Part shown: piece after piece, positions 42,780 to 57,283 of the stretch
Layout: each line of letters begins with the position of its first letter
Numbering within the stretch: the stretch's first letter is position 1
Assembly: GCA_963580285.1 (NCBI GenBank)
Contig: OY757011.1
Location: 99,850,316 to 99,914,315, forward strand
Source: Lucinisca nassula
Lineage: Eukaryota > Mollusca > Bivalvia > Lucinida > Lucinidae
Direction of reading: 5' to 3'
DNA length: 64,000 bases
The notes under the pieces: generated by a model
Told to the model about the DNA's origin: nothing
What the model saw: only the letters and a program-made list of their open reading frames with translations
Databases searched by the model: none
Translations under genes and position numbers: made by a program

Positions 42780-45700
42780 AGTAAGAGCTCCAAGCTATTG
42801 AGATTGAGCAATAGGTGGTCTGAAAGTACCAAAAATTTAAGCCATAACCCTTTTAAGATCAACATATTGGAAGGTAGAAAACAGATGTTTCCCAACTTTT
42901 ACGTCTTGCAAAAGCTTTGAAATTATGGGATACATTTAGGTACTGTTGCGCTTATGCGAAATTTGCTGAATGGCCATGTTAAATGACAGGATTCGAAATT
43001 TAAGATACACTGACAACTCAAAAAAGCATTTATTAACCATAAATGACACCACAATATAAGGTTATGGCAAATTTACCATGCTTTCAATATCTACTGGCAT
43101 TTTCTGAGTCGAGACATGGTAAAAAGTACCTTAATTTATTGTATATCACTGTGTGACAGAATGCTGTGGAAAGCTATGCTTTTTCTCCAGTGCAAAATGT
43201 CTTTATATTTTATGATTTATGATATATGCACTATAAACAAAGTATTTGCAAAGTCAAAAACAATTTTGGCCATTTCTGATGTGCTGAAGAACTCTGTGAT
43301 GAATCAAATACAAACAGTCACGAATTGCTGCCAGAATATAAACAAGAGGCCCTTGGGCCACTATGCTCACCAGAGCTCAGGTGGGCACTGCCCAATTGCA
43401 GCCATGTATTTTAACATGGTATCATTTTAATCTGCCAAGAGAACCCAATATCCAAATGAGCACCCATGTGGATTCAGTATATGAAACATTAGGCCTTTTA
43501 TGAAGTAGAGGGGCGGGACATGGACCCAATGGAGCCCTGGTTGGTATCACTAAATGTGTCTTATCACACTAGGATGGTTTAGCAGTGGGGATCTGTATGG
43601 CTGGAGATATAAGGCCTTTTAAACAGTGGAGGGGTTGGAGCATGCCCTGTCGATCCCAGTAAAGCCCAAGATTGTTGTCCCTAAATGTGTCTTATCATAA
43701 GGACCAAGTATATATATAGCTTAGGGGTGGGAATCTGAACAGTTTCCGAGATATTAGGCCCTTTTATGAAGTGGAAAGGCCCCTGCGGACACCCCTACAG
43801 TAGGTGTGCTAATACATGTAATGAGGAACAAGAACATATATGATTATGGGGTGGGGATTTGAATGGTTTCTGAAATATATGGCCTTTTACGAAGTGGAAG
43901 GTCGGGGCACATTGCCTCAGCACAAAGAGACCCCCCAAGATGGTGTGACTGAACGAGTCTTATCATAAGGAACAAGAATATATATGGTTTAGGGGTGAGG
44001 AGCTGAACGATTTCTGAGATAAATGGCTTTTAATGAAGTCAAGCGGTGGGGCATAGCCCGGGCATGCCCCAGGGACTCACAAGCTGGTGTCACTGAATGT
44101 GTCTTATCATAAGGAAGATGAATATATATGGTTTAGGGGTGGGGCATGGACCAGTTTCTGATATATAAGGCCTTTTCTGAAGTGCAGGGGTAGGGCAAGG
44201 CCCTGGGAGACCCCCGGGTTGGTGTCAATGAATGTGTCTTATCATAAGGAACAAGAATATATATGGCTTAGGGGTTGGGATCTGTAAGGTTTCCAAGATA
44301 TTGTGATATTATGAAATGGAGGGGGTGGGCCATGGCCCCAGAACATCCCTGGGGACCCCAAGGTTGGTGTCACTGAATGTGTCTTATCATAATGAACAAG
44401 AATATATAATGTTTATGGGCGGGGATCTGTAAGGTTACTGGGATATTGGGCCTTTTATGAAGTGGAGGGGGTGAGGCATGGCCCCGGCACATCCCAGGGG
44501 ACCCCCAGGTTGGTGTCACTGAGTCCATCTTATCATAAGGAACAAGAATATATATGGTTTAGGGGTGGGGATCTCAATGGTTTCTGAGATAAATGGCATT
44601 TTATGAAGTGGAGGGGGTGGGGCATGTCCCCGGCACATCCCGGGGGACCCTCAGGTTGGTATCACTTAATGCATCTTAGCATAAGGAACAAGAATATATA
44701 TAATTTAGGGGTTGGGATCTGAATGGTTTCTGAGATAAATGGCATTTTATGAAATAGAGGGGGCAGGGCATGTCCCCGGCACATCCGGGGGGACCCCCAG
44801 GTTGATGTCACTTACAGGCTTGGGGTAATCATAATTTGTTATCGTAATCAGCTGTAATTGATTACATATTTTCAAGTAATCTGATGTAATCAGTAATCAG
44901 ACATTTTTCTGATTACAAGTAATTTAATTTAATCAAATACTTCCATATTTTGGCCTGTAATCATGATTATTTTCTGATTACAATTTGATTACATTTCTGT
45001 CAATATAGATGTATAAATTGTGAATTTGTGCAAGTTTATCAGGATTCTTGACATCAGACCAATTCTTTACATATTTTTGCTAGCATGTATACTCATCATA
45101 ATATCAGTAATTCCTAATAAACTGCAATTAAACATTTCAAACTGTTACCTTTCATAAAAGTTAATGGATGTGCTGAATGTTTTTCAAATCAGTTTATAAA
45201 GACTGCATAAGTGCAAATAAAGTTGATCATATAGTTGTCTTACTTTAAAGTGTGTAAGGTATGGATAGAACAGAGAATGGGGTAAAGCTGTGCAGTCGTA
45301 GTATTTTTATTAACTACCATAATGATCCTACAGGTATTGGACAGACAGGCCTGGTCAAACAGATAAGACTGTCTAGAAGAGTACTCTGATCAGGGTACAC
45401 ACTGTTTGCATTTTCATTTGTTTTTTATATGTATTTCTCCTTAGATAAGATATCTTTTTGTAAATTTCTAGGTGATTTTAACAAACTTTTCAGATTTCTA
45501 TTTTTTATATACATATTTTACAGTTTTTTTTTTTTCACAATGTATGAGCAGCTGTAATTTTCTATTGTTCAGTTGAGTAGGTGTGAAAAAATACATGACT
45601 GTTGCTAGTCACTCTTTGTTTGTCATGTAACTGTGAAAAAACAATATTAACTCAAATTTTGTCTTTAGGTTCCGGTTGATAAATTTAGTTTTAATCACAT

Positions 45701-48700
45701 ATTGACCATTGAGATGGATTTACAAACTGAAATCCTAATAGTAGAAGCTCCCGTGTGACGAAAGCTCACAAAAATGCATTTTGAGTGGCCACCATGGTAC
45801 CAAAATTCTCTTTAGTATATTATTTTAGTACTATATCTGGGCAGTATGAAACACAATATTTCCCATTTTTTAAGTCTTGCAAAACATGTTTTATATCATG
45901 CCAACATGCGGTACGCAAGTTCACGAATGTGCCAGTTATGTAATAAGACTAACATTAGGACAATGTTGAAATATTAAGGTCTTTTCAGATGTAGTCATTA
46001 ACAGTGGTGCAATTTACATTTGTTTAACTTGTTTCATGCAGGAAACTCATTAATGAAGTATAAATATGATACACACCATGATTTTAACCAGTAAAATGGT
46101 CCAAAATGGGACTATGGTAAGCATATTTGGGGCAAGCTTTTCACGAAAAACTTGTTTTAAGTTAACATAGGCAACTTGTATATTGCTAAATAGTAAATAC
46201 ATTTTAATGTGTTTTTGTAACCAGCATATGCCATGCACACACCCCTTTCTGGAAATTTTAGGAATAAAATAATAGATTGTTTGAGAATTGAGAATACTAT
46301 TCTCTATTTGGCATATAATGTTTAAGTATAGCCGCTCCAAAAGTGGTACAATAGTGATGGCTGCTTCATAGAAATATTTTCACACAGGATTAGATCAAAC
46401 TGTATAGTTTAACTGCTTAACATTTGCACCAATCTATTCATACACTTTTATCATTTAATATATTTTTTGACCATAATGAATGAGCCTCATCATGAGAAAA
46501 CCTGCAAATTTCATGTATGAACGATAAATATGCAGATAAGCCTGTGTGTACACACAGTGTAATCAGCATCTTTGGCATTAGCACAGTCTTGTCTGGTCCT
46601 TCCCTGTTGAATCTCATGGGATGAAAACCCTCTATGAAATTTCCAAACAAAGGATCAGACCTTTGACCCAGGTGTGCAATTAGTGTCCCAAAACTAAATA
46701 ATCCAAATCGTTGTTTTTGCTAAATTATATTGCTCATATTGGTGCTATAAATGGTCATGATATTAATATTGTTATTGATGTCCTGGACAGAAACTGATTG
46801 TTTAAAAATATGGTGTTTATATACTAAATGCTCAGATTTTAAATATTTGGATTATGGCACCGACAATAAATACTGTAAATGATGATATTGCCATTGATGA
46901 CAATGATGATGGTGATGATGATGATTTCATCAAAATGTTTAGCTCCATATACACCAGTGAGGCCTTTTTATTTGAATGTGAATTGTATGTTAAACAGTGA
47001 ACATTTTTAGCTCACCAGAGCCGAAGGCTTCGAGGGAGCTTATAGAATAGGCAGTTGTCCGTCGTCGTCCGTCGTATGACGTATGTCGTCTGCGTCAACA
47101 CTTTCAAACGACATCTCCTCTGAAGCCACTGGGCCGATTGGGCCCAAATTTTATCTGTATTATCCTTTGGCTGGGGGATTGAAAAATTGTGTTTTTTATC
47201 AAAATCGGCACATTAGTTTGGTTGCTATGGCAACTTGTAGTTTCCATAGACTTATAATGGGGAAAATTGAAAAATGGCATTTACTGCCAAGCCTCTGCAG
47301 ATATTTTGACAAAACTTTCATAAAAATGTTCTATAGGCAATCTACTATCTGCCGTATGATTTTAGGCCTTCTGCCCATTTTTATTGGTTGCCATTGAAAC
47401 CAAAATGCAAAAAATAGACAAAAAATACTTAAAAAATCATCTCCTCAGAAACCATATGCTCTAGGAGGCTGAGACTTTATGAAAATATTCACCATATTTG
47501 CCTTTACAGGTTTTGTGTTTTTTATGAAATTTGGCCTTTCAGTTTTGTTGCTATGGCAACTTAGAGTTTCCTTTGACTTATAATGGGGAAAACTGAAAAA
47601 TGGCATTTACTGCCAAGCCATTGCAGATATTTTGACAAAACTTACATAAACATGTTCCTTGAGTAAACTTCTCTCAGCCATATGCTTTTATGTCAACCTG
47701 GGGGGCCCCTAGATTGTGCCAGGGCCATGCCCCACCCCGTCCACTTCATAAAATGCCTTATATCTCAGAAACCTTACAGATCCCAACCCCTAAATATATA
47801 TTCTTGTTCCTATGATAAGATGCATTAAGTGACATCAACCTGGGGGTCCCCGGGATGTGCCAGGGACATGCCCTGCCCCCTCTATTTCATAAAATGCCAT
47901 TTATCTCAGAAACCATTCAGATCCCAACCCCTAAACTATATATATTCTTGTTCCTTATGCTAAGATGCATTAAGTGATACCAACCTGGGGGTCCCCCGGG
48001 ATGTGCCGGGGACATGCCCCACCCCCTTCACTTCATAAAATGCCATTTATCTCAGAAACCATTGAGATCCCCACCCCTAAACCATATATATTCTTGTTCC
48101 TTATGGTAAGATGGTCTCAGTGACACCAACCTGGAGGTCCCCTGGGATGTGCCGGGGCCATGCCCCACCCCCTCCACTTCATAAAAGGCCCAATATCCCA
48201 GTAACCTTACAGATCCCCACCCCTAAACATTATATATTCTCGTTCATTATAATAAGACACATTCTGTGACACCAACCTGGGGGTCCCCAGGGATGTTCTG
48301 GGGCCATGCCCCACCCCCTCCATTTCATAATATCACAATATCTTGGAAACCTTACAGATTCCCACCCCTAAACCATATATATTCTTGTTCCTTATGATAA
48401 GACACATTCATTGACACCAACCTGGGGGTCTCCCAGGGCCTTGCACCACCCCTGCACTTCAGAAAAGGCCTTATATATCAGAAACTGGTCCAAGCCCCAC
48501 CCCTAAACCATATATACCGTAAAATCTCTAATAGACGCCCGGGCGTTTATTAGAATCATTACCTTTCATGAAGAGGGGGATGGGCGTTTATTAGAGGCTA
48601 TAGAAACCTGCAAGTCGCATATGACGGTCCAAAACGATCAGATTCTTTCATATGGCCGCCATCTTGTTTCTCAAAAAATGACTGGCGATACATCAGCCGT

Positions 48701-48928
48701 GCCGGTGATACAATAGACTCATCGGGTAACAATCCCACAACATTGGAAGCAACGTCTCCAAAATGACCTTTACAGTGTTGACAGGGACGTTAAACCTCAA
48801 ATAAAAAAACAACAAAAAGAACAAAGGCACAAGTATCATATAACATTTTTCTCGTTTCGTGTCAAAAATGGCAGAAACACATAAAAAATTTGTTCCCATC
48901 ATTACAAGGCAATGTCACAAAAAATTTC

Positions 48929-49071
48929 CTATGAATCAACATCGGAGGTAAGGCTTTCCTCTCTGTCTGTCATATAGCTGTCTTCCTCTTCCTCGTCATC
49001 TTCATCACTAGCGTCATTTCGCCTGTTCTGCTGTTCCAAGATCGACATGTCCACGTCAGTGCTACTATAAC
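48929..49071 (-). CDS. pogo transposase exon 3, copy 2
   Basis: Same acceptor, acidic tail and TAG as 32790-32932. Confidence 0.88.
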
Positions 49072-49318
49072 CTGGAATTGAAAACGTATGCGATATTATT
49101 CATTCAGTAAAGCCACCATTTGTTTTCTAATTGAGGTTATCTCGATATACAAGAAAAACGTGGGCCAACCTGTCAGAAATTGAGAGAAATATTTTAACTT
49201 AGCATAAGAAACCAAACAAAAAAGAGGAAAATAGAATGTTGCTTTCGAACAGTAAGTAGCTGTCATTAGTCATTACAAACGTAAGTATGGAAGAATTACG
49301 ATGAACATAGCTGCTAAC

Positions 49319-49481
49319 CTGGAAATTCAAGTTCGCCGTCTTCATCGTCACTGCTTTCATACCATAATTCGTCATCCTCGGTACCATCCATTTCGTTTGA
49401 AATCCCCGTCTTTTTGAAGCTTTTGATCACGGTATCTACAGACAGAGCTTCCCAGGCATCCTTTACCCACTGAAGTAGTAC
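49319..49481 (-). CDS. pogo transposase exon 2, copy 2
   Basis: Same splice borders and reading frame as 33180-33342 (VLLQWVKDAWEALSVDTVIK block). Confidence 0.92.
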
Positions 49482-50222
49482 CTGAAACAAAGGAAAAAAA
49501 CCCGTAAACTTGTATTTTATACAAGCATCACGAAACTACATCTGTATAAATTTGACCCCTCTTAAAACCCAATTTTATTTAGTAAAATGGGTTTGCAGGG
49601 GTATGCATTATTTTCCTTCTTCTGCTCCAAAAGTTACTTGTGGCCTCCAGGAGATGACGAATTTAAGCTTAGCCGGTTACTGTCAGATCCTGTGGCTTCT
49701 GAACATTCTTCTTGTACATGTATGTATGTACGTCTGATTGAACAGTATCATTAATAAATACTGTTTAAACAAATACGGCCTCGTTGAGGCGGTTCTAACA
49801 AATGCTTGCAATCTATGTTTTGAGCAGAAATATAAAAATATCAAAATTGTTTTATCTGAAAGTGGTAAAATTTCAATATATTTGAATAGCTGTGTTTTCA
49901 TGCCGGTTAGGCAGATTCAGAGTAAAAGACGGATTTCAATCGAAAGATGTACAATCATTATACTTTAACCCATTTAGTACCGGAAACCCCTGAAGGGGTA
50001 CTTGGCAAACAGTGCAGGACCAGATCAAAAGTCGCAGAATGTGGCGTCTGATCAGGGCCTCCACTGTTTGCTAAAAGTTCAGTCATTTTCCTAATCAATT
50101 TCCTGGTGCAACGTGAACTGAATAAGAATGTATTACTTCGGCTGGCAGATTAGCTGCAGTCAATCTATTAAAGTACCGGTAAGTGTATATTTTTTTCTAA
50201 CGACCAAGAATGGGTTACGTAC

Positions 50223-51332
50223 CTTGTTTTCAGGTTTTCTCATTCTTCCTGCGGCTGTATAGGTGTGTTGCCCATCCAGCATCCAACTGTCCCACTTTTC
50301 TTGGATATATGACTTAAACGGTCTATTCCAACTGACGTCGGCTGGTTGTAAGATGCTTGTACAGCCTCCCGGAATGACAGCCGTATCGCTGTTAACCCCA
50401 AACTCGCTACGACTGGAAAGAAGCTCTTTCACTGCTTCTGTACGATGAGCCCTGAAAGCATCCCATATCAGAAGTTTTCTTTCTGCACTTCGCCGCCACA
50501 CTTGTACTATCCACCACTTAATGATGTCCTCATTGACCCAACCATTTGGAGACATTCTGACGAGTACGCCGCGTGGAATGTCACATGCTGGTGGTTCCCG
50601 CTTCCCTTTTAGAACAACCAATGGTCTCAATTTCCGCCCGTCAGCCATAGCAGCCAAAACAACAGTTACCTTATCTTTCTCGTGGCCTGTAGTCCGGATA
50701 ATGACAGTCTTTTCGCCCTTGTGGTGAAGTGTTGAATTGCCGGGCATATCAAAGTAGACTGCAGTTTCATCCATGTTGCCAATGTTTGAGACAGAATAAT
50801 TACGCAGTTTTCTCATTCTTATCACAAAACGATGGAATGAGAGAATCTTTTCTTCCATCTGTGGTGGCATCTTCTGGGCTACAGTGGTTTTCTCCCTGGT
50901 GGACACTGAATGTCTAGCTTTCCATTTTTCCAGCCAGCCACGACTTGCTTTGAAGGAAGTAATCCCTCCTGCCACGAAACGCCGTTGTGCCTCTAGAAGC
51001 AAGGCTTTCCCAGTGATTCTGATTCCTTGGCTTCTTTTCTCCGAGAACCACTCGAAAATGTCCTGATCAATCTGTGTATCCCTTAGCTTTCTTCCTGCTC
51101 CAGAAAGACGTTTGCTGGACGGGGCCTTATCCTGTAGTTTACCAGAGTCGTAAAGGGAGACCCATTCCCGGACTCTTTTTCTGTCAACTTCAAATTTCCT
51201 GCTGGCTTCGGAAATGTTATTTTCCTTGGCATATTTCGCCGCAATGGTTTTAAATTTTAGTGTATATGAAAACCGTTTCCCAGACATTTTGCTTGTGACT
51301 GCTTTTTCACAGTAAATGCAAAGTTTAGCCAC
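50223..51332 (-). CDS. pogo-type transposase exon 1, copy 2
   Basis: Encodes the same 370 residues as copy 1, with HTH domains and D188/D291/D332 intact. Confidence 0.95.
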
Positions 51333-51962
51333 TGAGGCTTCATAAGGGAGTACAAGCTAACATGAGGAATTTATAATACACAATCTCCCGCATCGGGCCT
51401 CTTTGTGGTTCTGCAAATATGCTGCCAGCTTCGATTACGTATTAAGAGTAAGCGAGGGGCAGTCCAAAATGTGTGTGCTATCTGTTTTATTTATTACTGT
51501 CCTGTGTTCTGTAAACAGCTGACATACATCAGCAGAATTAATTGAATGTTTAACCCATATTTGACAATGGAATCTTCCACCTTGTAAGCTTTGAGTGGTC
51601 CTATTCCAGTTATAGCTTCGTTTTGTTTGAGGTAAAGATAACAGGAATGTATGGACTTTAAGCAAACAGTATAGCTCCCGCCGCAATCTGCCGTGTCTGA
51701 TCTGGGCCTACACTGTTTGCCAATGTTCTAAGAAACGGGACGCTAGGCTTAACGAATATTGGTTGAATTCTTCAAATGGGTATTATTTATCAGCTGCGAA
51801 TCTTATATGCAGTGTAATCAGATTTAATTTTCTGTGCAGTTGAGGCTCATTATTTATTGATCAGCCCTGATCAACCACATGTTGATAGACGCTGACTCTA
51901 AAATTTCCGCGGGAAAATCCTGCGGTGCCGCCTTTGATGTGAGGTAAACATGCGTCAAACAC

Positions 51963-52355
51963 ATGATGGCTGTCAGCAAGATCGTGTCGGTCAAATCTGT
52001 TGTTAAAGGTCACCACGTTTACAGGATTTCTTATTCATGTGGGACAAATTTGGATTGTTTCTTAGAGCCTGACAATCAGCATAGTGACAGTGCAATCATA
52101 GTGAAGAACGGTGATACTACTGTCGGACATATTCCGGAAGGTTTATGTCAGCCTTTGACACTTTTGTACAAGGACGGCAGTATCGTTCAGATCAAAGCCG
52201 AAATTACAGGAGGCCCACGATCCGCTGCAGAGGGGACTTTTGTTCAAGGGGGAGGACTGGAAATTCCCTGTCTTTATCATTTATTTGGACCGCGAGAGAA
52301 AAAACGACTTGTGCGTTCGGCGATCAAGCAGCAAATTCGGAAACTTTCAGCATAA
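51963..52355 (+). CDS. small HIRAN-domain protein, copy 2
   Basis: Identical 130-residue product to 35824-36216, in the same divergent arrangement with the transposase. Confidence 0.88.
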   Translation: MMAVSKIVSVKSVVKGHHVYRISYSCGTNLDCFLEPDNQHSDSAIIVKNGDTTVGHIPEGLCQPLTLLYKDGSIVQIKAEITGGPRSAAEGTFVQGGGLEIPCLYHLFGPREKKRLVRSAIKQQIRKLSA

Positions 52356-54400
52356 GGTAAGATCGTTTTTTGTTGATTTTTTTTCAGTGGGCGTTTATTA
52401 GAGGCTGGTATTTTTCTGAGAATAGTCGAAAAAATCGCCATTTTTAACATCAAAATCGGGGGGTGGGCGTTTATTAGAGCATGGGCTTCTAATAGAGATT
52501 TTACGGTATTCATCTTCCTTATGATAAGATGCATTCAGTGACACCAGCTTGTGAGTCCCTGGGGCATGCCCGGGCCATGCATCACCGCTTGACTTCATTA
52601 AAAGCCATATATCTCAGAAATCGTTAAGCTCCCCACCCCTAAACCATATATATTCTTGTTCCTTATGATAAGACTCGTTCAGTCACACCAACTTGGGGGG
52701 TCTCTTTGTGCTGAGGCAATGTGCCCCGACCTTCCACTTCATAAAAGGCCATATATTTCAGAAACCATTCAAATCCCCACCCCATAATCATATATGTTCG
52801 TGTTCCTTATTATTAGCACACCTACTGTAGGGGTGTCCGCAGGGGCCTTTCCACTTCATAAAAGGGCCTCATATCTCGGAAACTGTTCAGATTCCCACCC
52901 CTAAACCATATATATACTTGGTCCTTATGATAAGACACATTTAGGGACAACACTCTTGGGCTTTCCTGGGATCGACAGGGCATGCTCCAACGCCTCCACT
53001 GTTTAAGAAGCCTTATATCTCCAGCCATACAGATCCCCACTGCTAAACCATCCTAGTGTGATAAGACACATTTAGTGATACCAACCAGGGCTCCATTGGG
53101 TCCATGCCCCGCCCCTCTACTTCATAAAAGGCCTAATGTTTCATATACTGAATCCACATGGGTGCTCATTTGGATATTGGGGTTCTCTTGGCAGATTAAA
53201 ATGATACCATGTAAAAATACATGGCTGCAATTGGGCAGTGCCCACCTGAGCTCTGGTGAGCATAGTGGCCTATGGGCCTCTTGTTTATATTCTGGCAGCA
53301 ATTCGGGTTTGTGTGTATTCGATTCATCAAAGAGTTCTTCAGCACATCAGAAATGGCCAAAATTGTTTTTGACTTTGCAAATACTTTGTTTGTAGTGCAT
53401 ATATCATAAATCATAAAATATAAAGACATTTTGCACTGGAGAAAAAGCATAGCTTTCCACAGCATTCTGTCACACAGTGATATACAATAGATTAAGGTAC
53501 TTTTTACCATGTCTCGACTCAGAAAATGCCAGTAGATATTGAAAGCATGGTAAATTTGCCATAACCTTATATTGTGGTGTCAGTTATGGTTAATAAATGC
53601 TTTTTTGAGTTTTTGGTGTATCTTAAATTTCGAATCCTGTCATTTAACATGGCCATTCAGCAAATTTTGAAAAAGTGCAACAGTACCTAAATGTATCCCA
53701 TAATTTCAAAGCTTTTGCAAGACGTAAAAGTTGGGAAACATCTGTTTTCTACCTTCCAATATGTTGATCTTAAAAGGGTTATGGCTTAAATTTTTGGTAC
53801 TTTCAGGCCATCTATTGCTCAATCTCAATAGCTTGGAGCTCTTACTAAACACTTCACACAGTTCATCTGAAAATAGCAATTGCATTTTATTGATTGTTCC
53901 CAAATTATGTAGACATGTTGGGCAAAAAGTCTAGACTCACTTAATGCATCTTATCATAAGGAACAAGAATATATCTGGTTTAGTGGTTGGGATCTGTAAG
54001 GTTTCTGAGATATAAGGCATTTTATGAAGTGGAGGGGTTGGGGCATGGCCCCGGCACAACCTAGCCCCCCCCCCCCCCCCCCCCAGGTTGACATAAAAGC
54101 ATATGACTGAGAGAAGTTTACTCAAGGAACATGTTTATGTAAGTTTTGTCAAAATATCTGCAATGACTTGGCAGTAAATGCCATTTTTCATTTTTTTCCA
54201 TTATAAGTCAATGGAAACTCTAAGTTGCCATAGCAACAAAACTGAAAGGCCAAATTTCATAAAAAAAAAACACAAAACCTGTAAAGGCAAATATGGTGAA
54301 TATTTTCATAAAGTCTCCTAGAGCATATGGTTTCTGAGGAGATGATTTTTTAAGTATTTTTTTGTCTATTTTTTGCATTTTGGTTTCCATGGCAACCAAT

Positions 54401-57283
54401 AACAAGAGGCTCAATGAGCCTAAACCGCTCACCTGAGGAACTTAAGTTTTAACAATTCACAGACTTGACTACTAAATCTGCTAATAGAATCCAGCCCATT
54501 GACCCTTACAGGATATAAGTCATCATTATTGCATTGCATTCCAAGTTTGAGACTTCTAGCTTCTATAGTTCCTGAGAAATCTTTGACGAAAATTTAACAT
54601 TGGTCAAAATGGAGAGAAAGAAGAATGAAAGAACAAATGAACAAATAAGCTGAGAAAGCCCAATGTCTCTTACACAAAATAAGTCATCATTATTCTATTG
54701 AATACCAAATTTGATGCTTCAAGCTTTTATAGTTCCTGAGAAATCTTTGATTAAAAATTTAACATTGGTCTATTATCTCTATATGGAGAGAAAGAAGAAT
54801 GAAGGAACAAATGAACCAGACTAGCTCCAAAACCTAATGCAGCCTTTCCCCTTGCCCAATGGTGCTACACATAAAATTTAAACAAGATTGGTCGACTGCC
54901 TTCTGAGATATGCTGCATTGAAAGTGTGGACGACGGATGGACGGACGACAGACGACGGACTCCGGAGCCTTGGTATACTATCAGCTCACTGGAGCCTTTG
55001 GCTCAGGTGAGCTAAAAATTCAAGTCGCTATTTCTGTCACAACATTTTCCCTACGTTAAGTCTATGGGCAAATTTTTTTGTCTCTCAAGGTCACGTAACT
55101 CCGAGGTCAATATTCCGATTCGGCCCAAAATCGAACTTAACCGAGATTTTATGCCTGTCCTCGTTACCTGCAAGTTTGAAGCTGATATGAATAAAAATAA
55201 AGTTGCTATCGTGGTCACAACGTATTTTTTTATGCTCAAGGGCAGGTAACTCCAAGGCAAATAATCCGATTCGGCCCAAAATCGAACTTAACCGAGATTT
55301 TATGTCTGTCCTCATTACCTGCAAGTTTGAAGCTGATCTGAAAAAAATTCAAGTCGCTATCGTAGTCACAACATTTTCCCTATGTTAAGTCTAAGGGCAA
55401 ATTTTTTGTCGCTCAAGGTCATGTAACTCCGAGGTCAATATTCCGATTCGAACTTAACTGAGATTTTATGCCTGTCCACGTTACCTGCAAGTTTGAAGCT
55501 GATCTGAATAAAAATAAAGTTGCTATCGTGGTCACAACGTATTTTTTTATGCTCAAGGGCAGGTAACTCCAAGGCAAATAATCCGATTCGGCCCAAAATC
55601 GAACTTAACCGAGATTTTATGTCTGTCCTCGTTACCTGCAAGTTTGAAGCTGATCTGAAAAAAATTCAAGTGGCTATCGTAGTCACAACATTTTCCCTAT
55701 GTTAAGTCTATGGGCAAATTTTTTGTCGCTCAAGGTCACGTAACTCCGAGGTCAATATTCCGATTCTGCCCAAAATCAAACTTAACCGGGATTTTATGCC
55801 TGTCCTCGTTACCTGCAAGTTTGAAGCTGATCTGAATAAAAATAAAGTTGCTATCGTGGTCACAACGTATTTTTTATGCTCAAGGGCAGGTAACTCCAAG
55901 GCAAATAATCTGATTCGGCCCAAAATTGAACTTAACCGTGATTTTATGTCTGTCCTCGTTACCTGCAAGTTTGAAGCTGATCTGAAAAAAATTCAAGTCG
56001 CTATCGTAGTCACAACATTTTCCCTATGTTAAGTCTATGGGCAAATTTTTTGTCGCTCAAGGTCATGTAACTCCGAGGTCAATATTCCGATTCTGCCCAA
56101 AATCGAACTTAACCGAGATTTTATGCCTGTCCTTATTATCTGCAAGAATGAAGCCGACAAGTTTGAAGCTGATCTGAATAAAAATAAAGTTGCTATCGTG
56201 GTCACAACGTATTTTTTATGCTCAAGGGCAGGTAACTCCAAGGCAAATAATCCGATTCGGCCAAAAATCGAACTTGACCGAGATTTTATGCCTGTACTGG
56301 TTATCTGCAAGAATGAAGTCGATCAGAAAAAAATTGACGGAGCTAGAGTGATGACAAGCTTTTTCCTATGTGAAGTCTATGGGAGCTAGATGTTGCCATG
56401 GCAACCAGAGTTCCACTCAGATCTGCCTGAAAACCTAATGAAACCTTTCCACTTGCCCAATAATGCGACACATGAAATTTGATCAAAGTTGGCCAAGTAG
56501 TCTTTAAGATATACATTTTTTAAATTCCCATTAACCCTAATGCAAAAACACACAAGGGCAGGTAACTCCTAAGTGAATGATCCGATTCTGCCAGTTATCG
56601 AACTTGACCGAGATTTCATGGCTGTGCTGGTTATCTGCAAGAATAAAGCCAATCTGAAAATAATTGAAGCAGCTACGGTGATGACAACATTCTCCCCATG
56701 TTAAGTCAATAGGCAATTTTTTCAACGCTCAAGGGCACGTAACTCCTGAGTGAATAATCCGAATCAGCCCAAAATCGAACTTGATCGAGATTTCATGCCT
56801 GTCCTCGTTATCTGCAAGAATGAAGTCGATCAGAAAAAAATTAACGGAGCTAGAGTGATGACAAGCTTTTTCCTATGTTAAGAACGCTCAAGGGCACGTA
56901 ACTCCTGAGTGAATAATCCGATTCAGCCCAAAATCGAACTTGATCGAGATTTCATGCCTGTCCTCGTTATCTGCAAGAATGAAGTCGATCAGAAGAAAAT
57001 TGACGGAGCTAGAGTGATGACAAACTTTTTCCTATGTTAAGTCTATGGGAGCTATTTGTTGCCGTGGCAACCAGAGTTCCAATCCGATCTGCCCGAAAAC
57101 AGTATGCAGCTTTTCCCCCTACCTGATAATGCTTCACATGAAATTTGATCAAGATTGGCCCACTGGTTCCGGAGATATACTTCTTTGAAAGTGTGGACGA
57201 CAGACGACGACGACGGACGACGACGACGGACGCCAGCTCGTGGTATACTAATACCTCACATGAGCCTTCGGCTCAGGTGAGCT
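54401..57283 (+). mobile_element. 2.9-kb GGTGAGCT-type element, copy 2
   Basis: Same borders as 38262-41144; contains the higher-order array at 55019-57049 and the substitution at 57120. Confidence 0.8.

Larger units (their letters stand above)
48517..52506. mobile_element. pogo-HIRAN transposon, copy 2
   Basis: TA at 48515-48516 and 52507-52508. The two pogo copies look identical by eye. Confidence 0.94.
45740..53846 (-). mobile_element. inner P element, copy 2
   Basis: Same sequence as 29601-37707, shifted by 16,139 bp. One of the three seen substitutions (46538) removes a stop in a small frame, another (48023) lies in the minisatellite. Confidence 0.85.
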
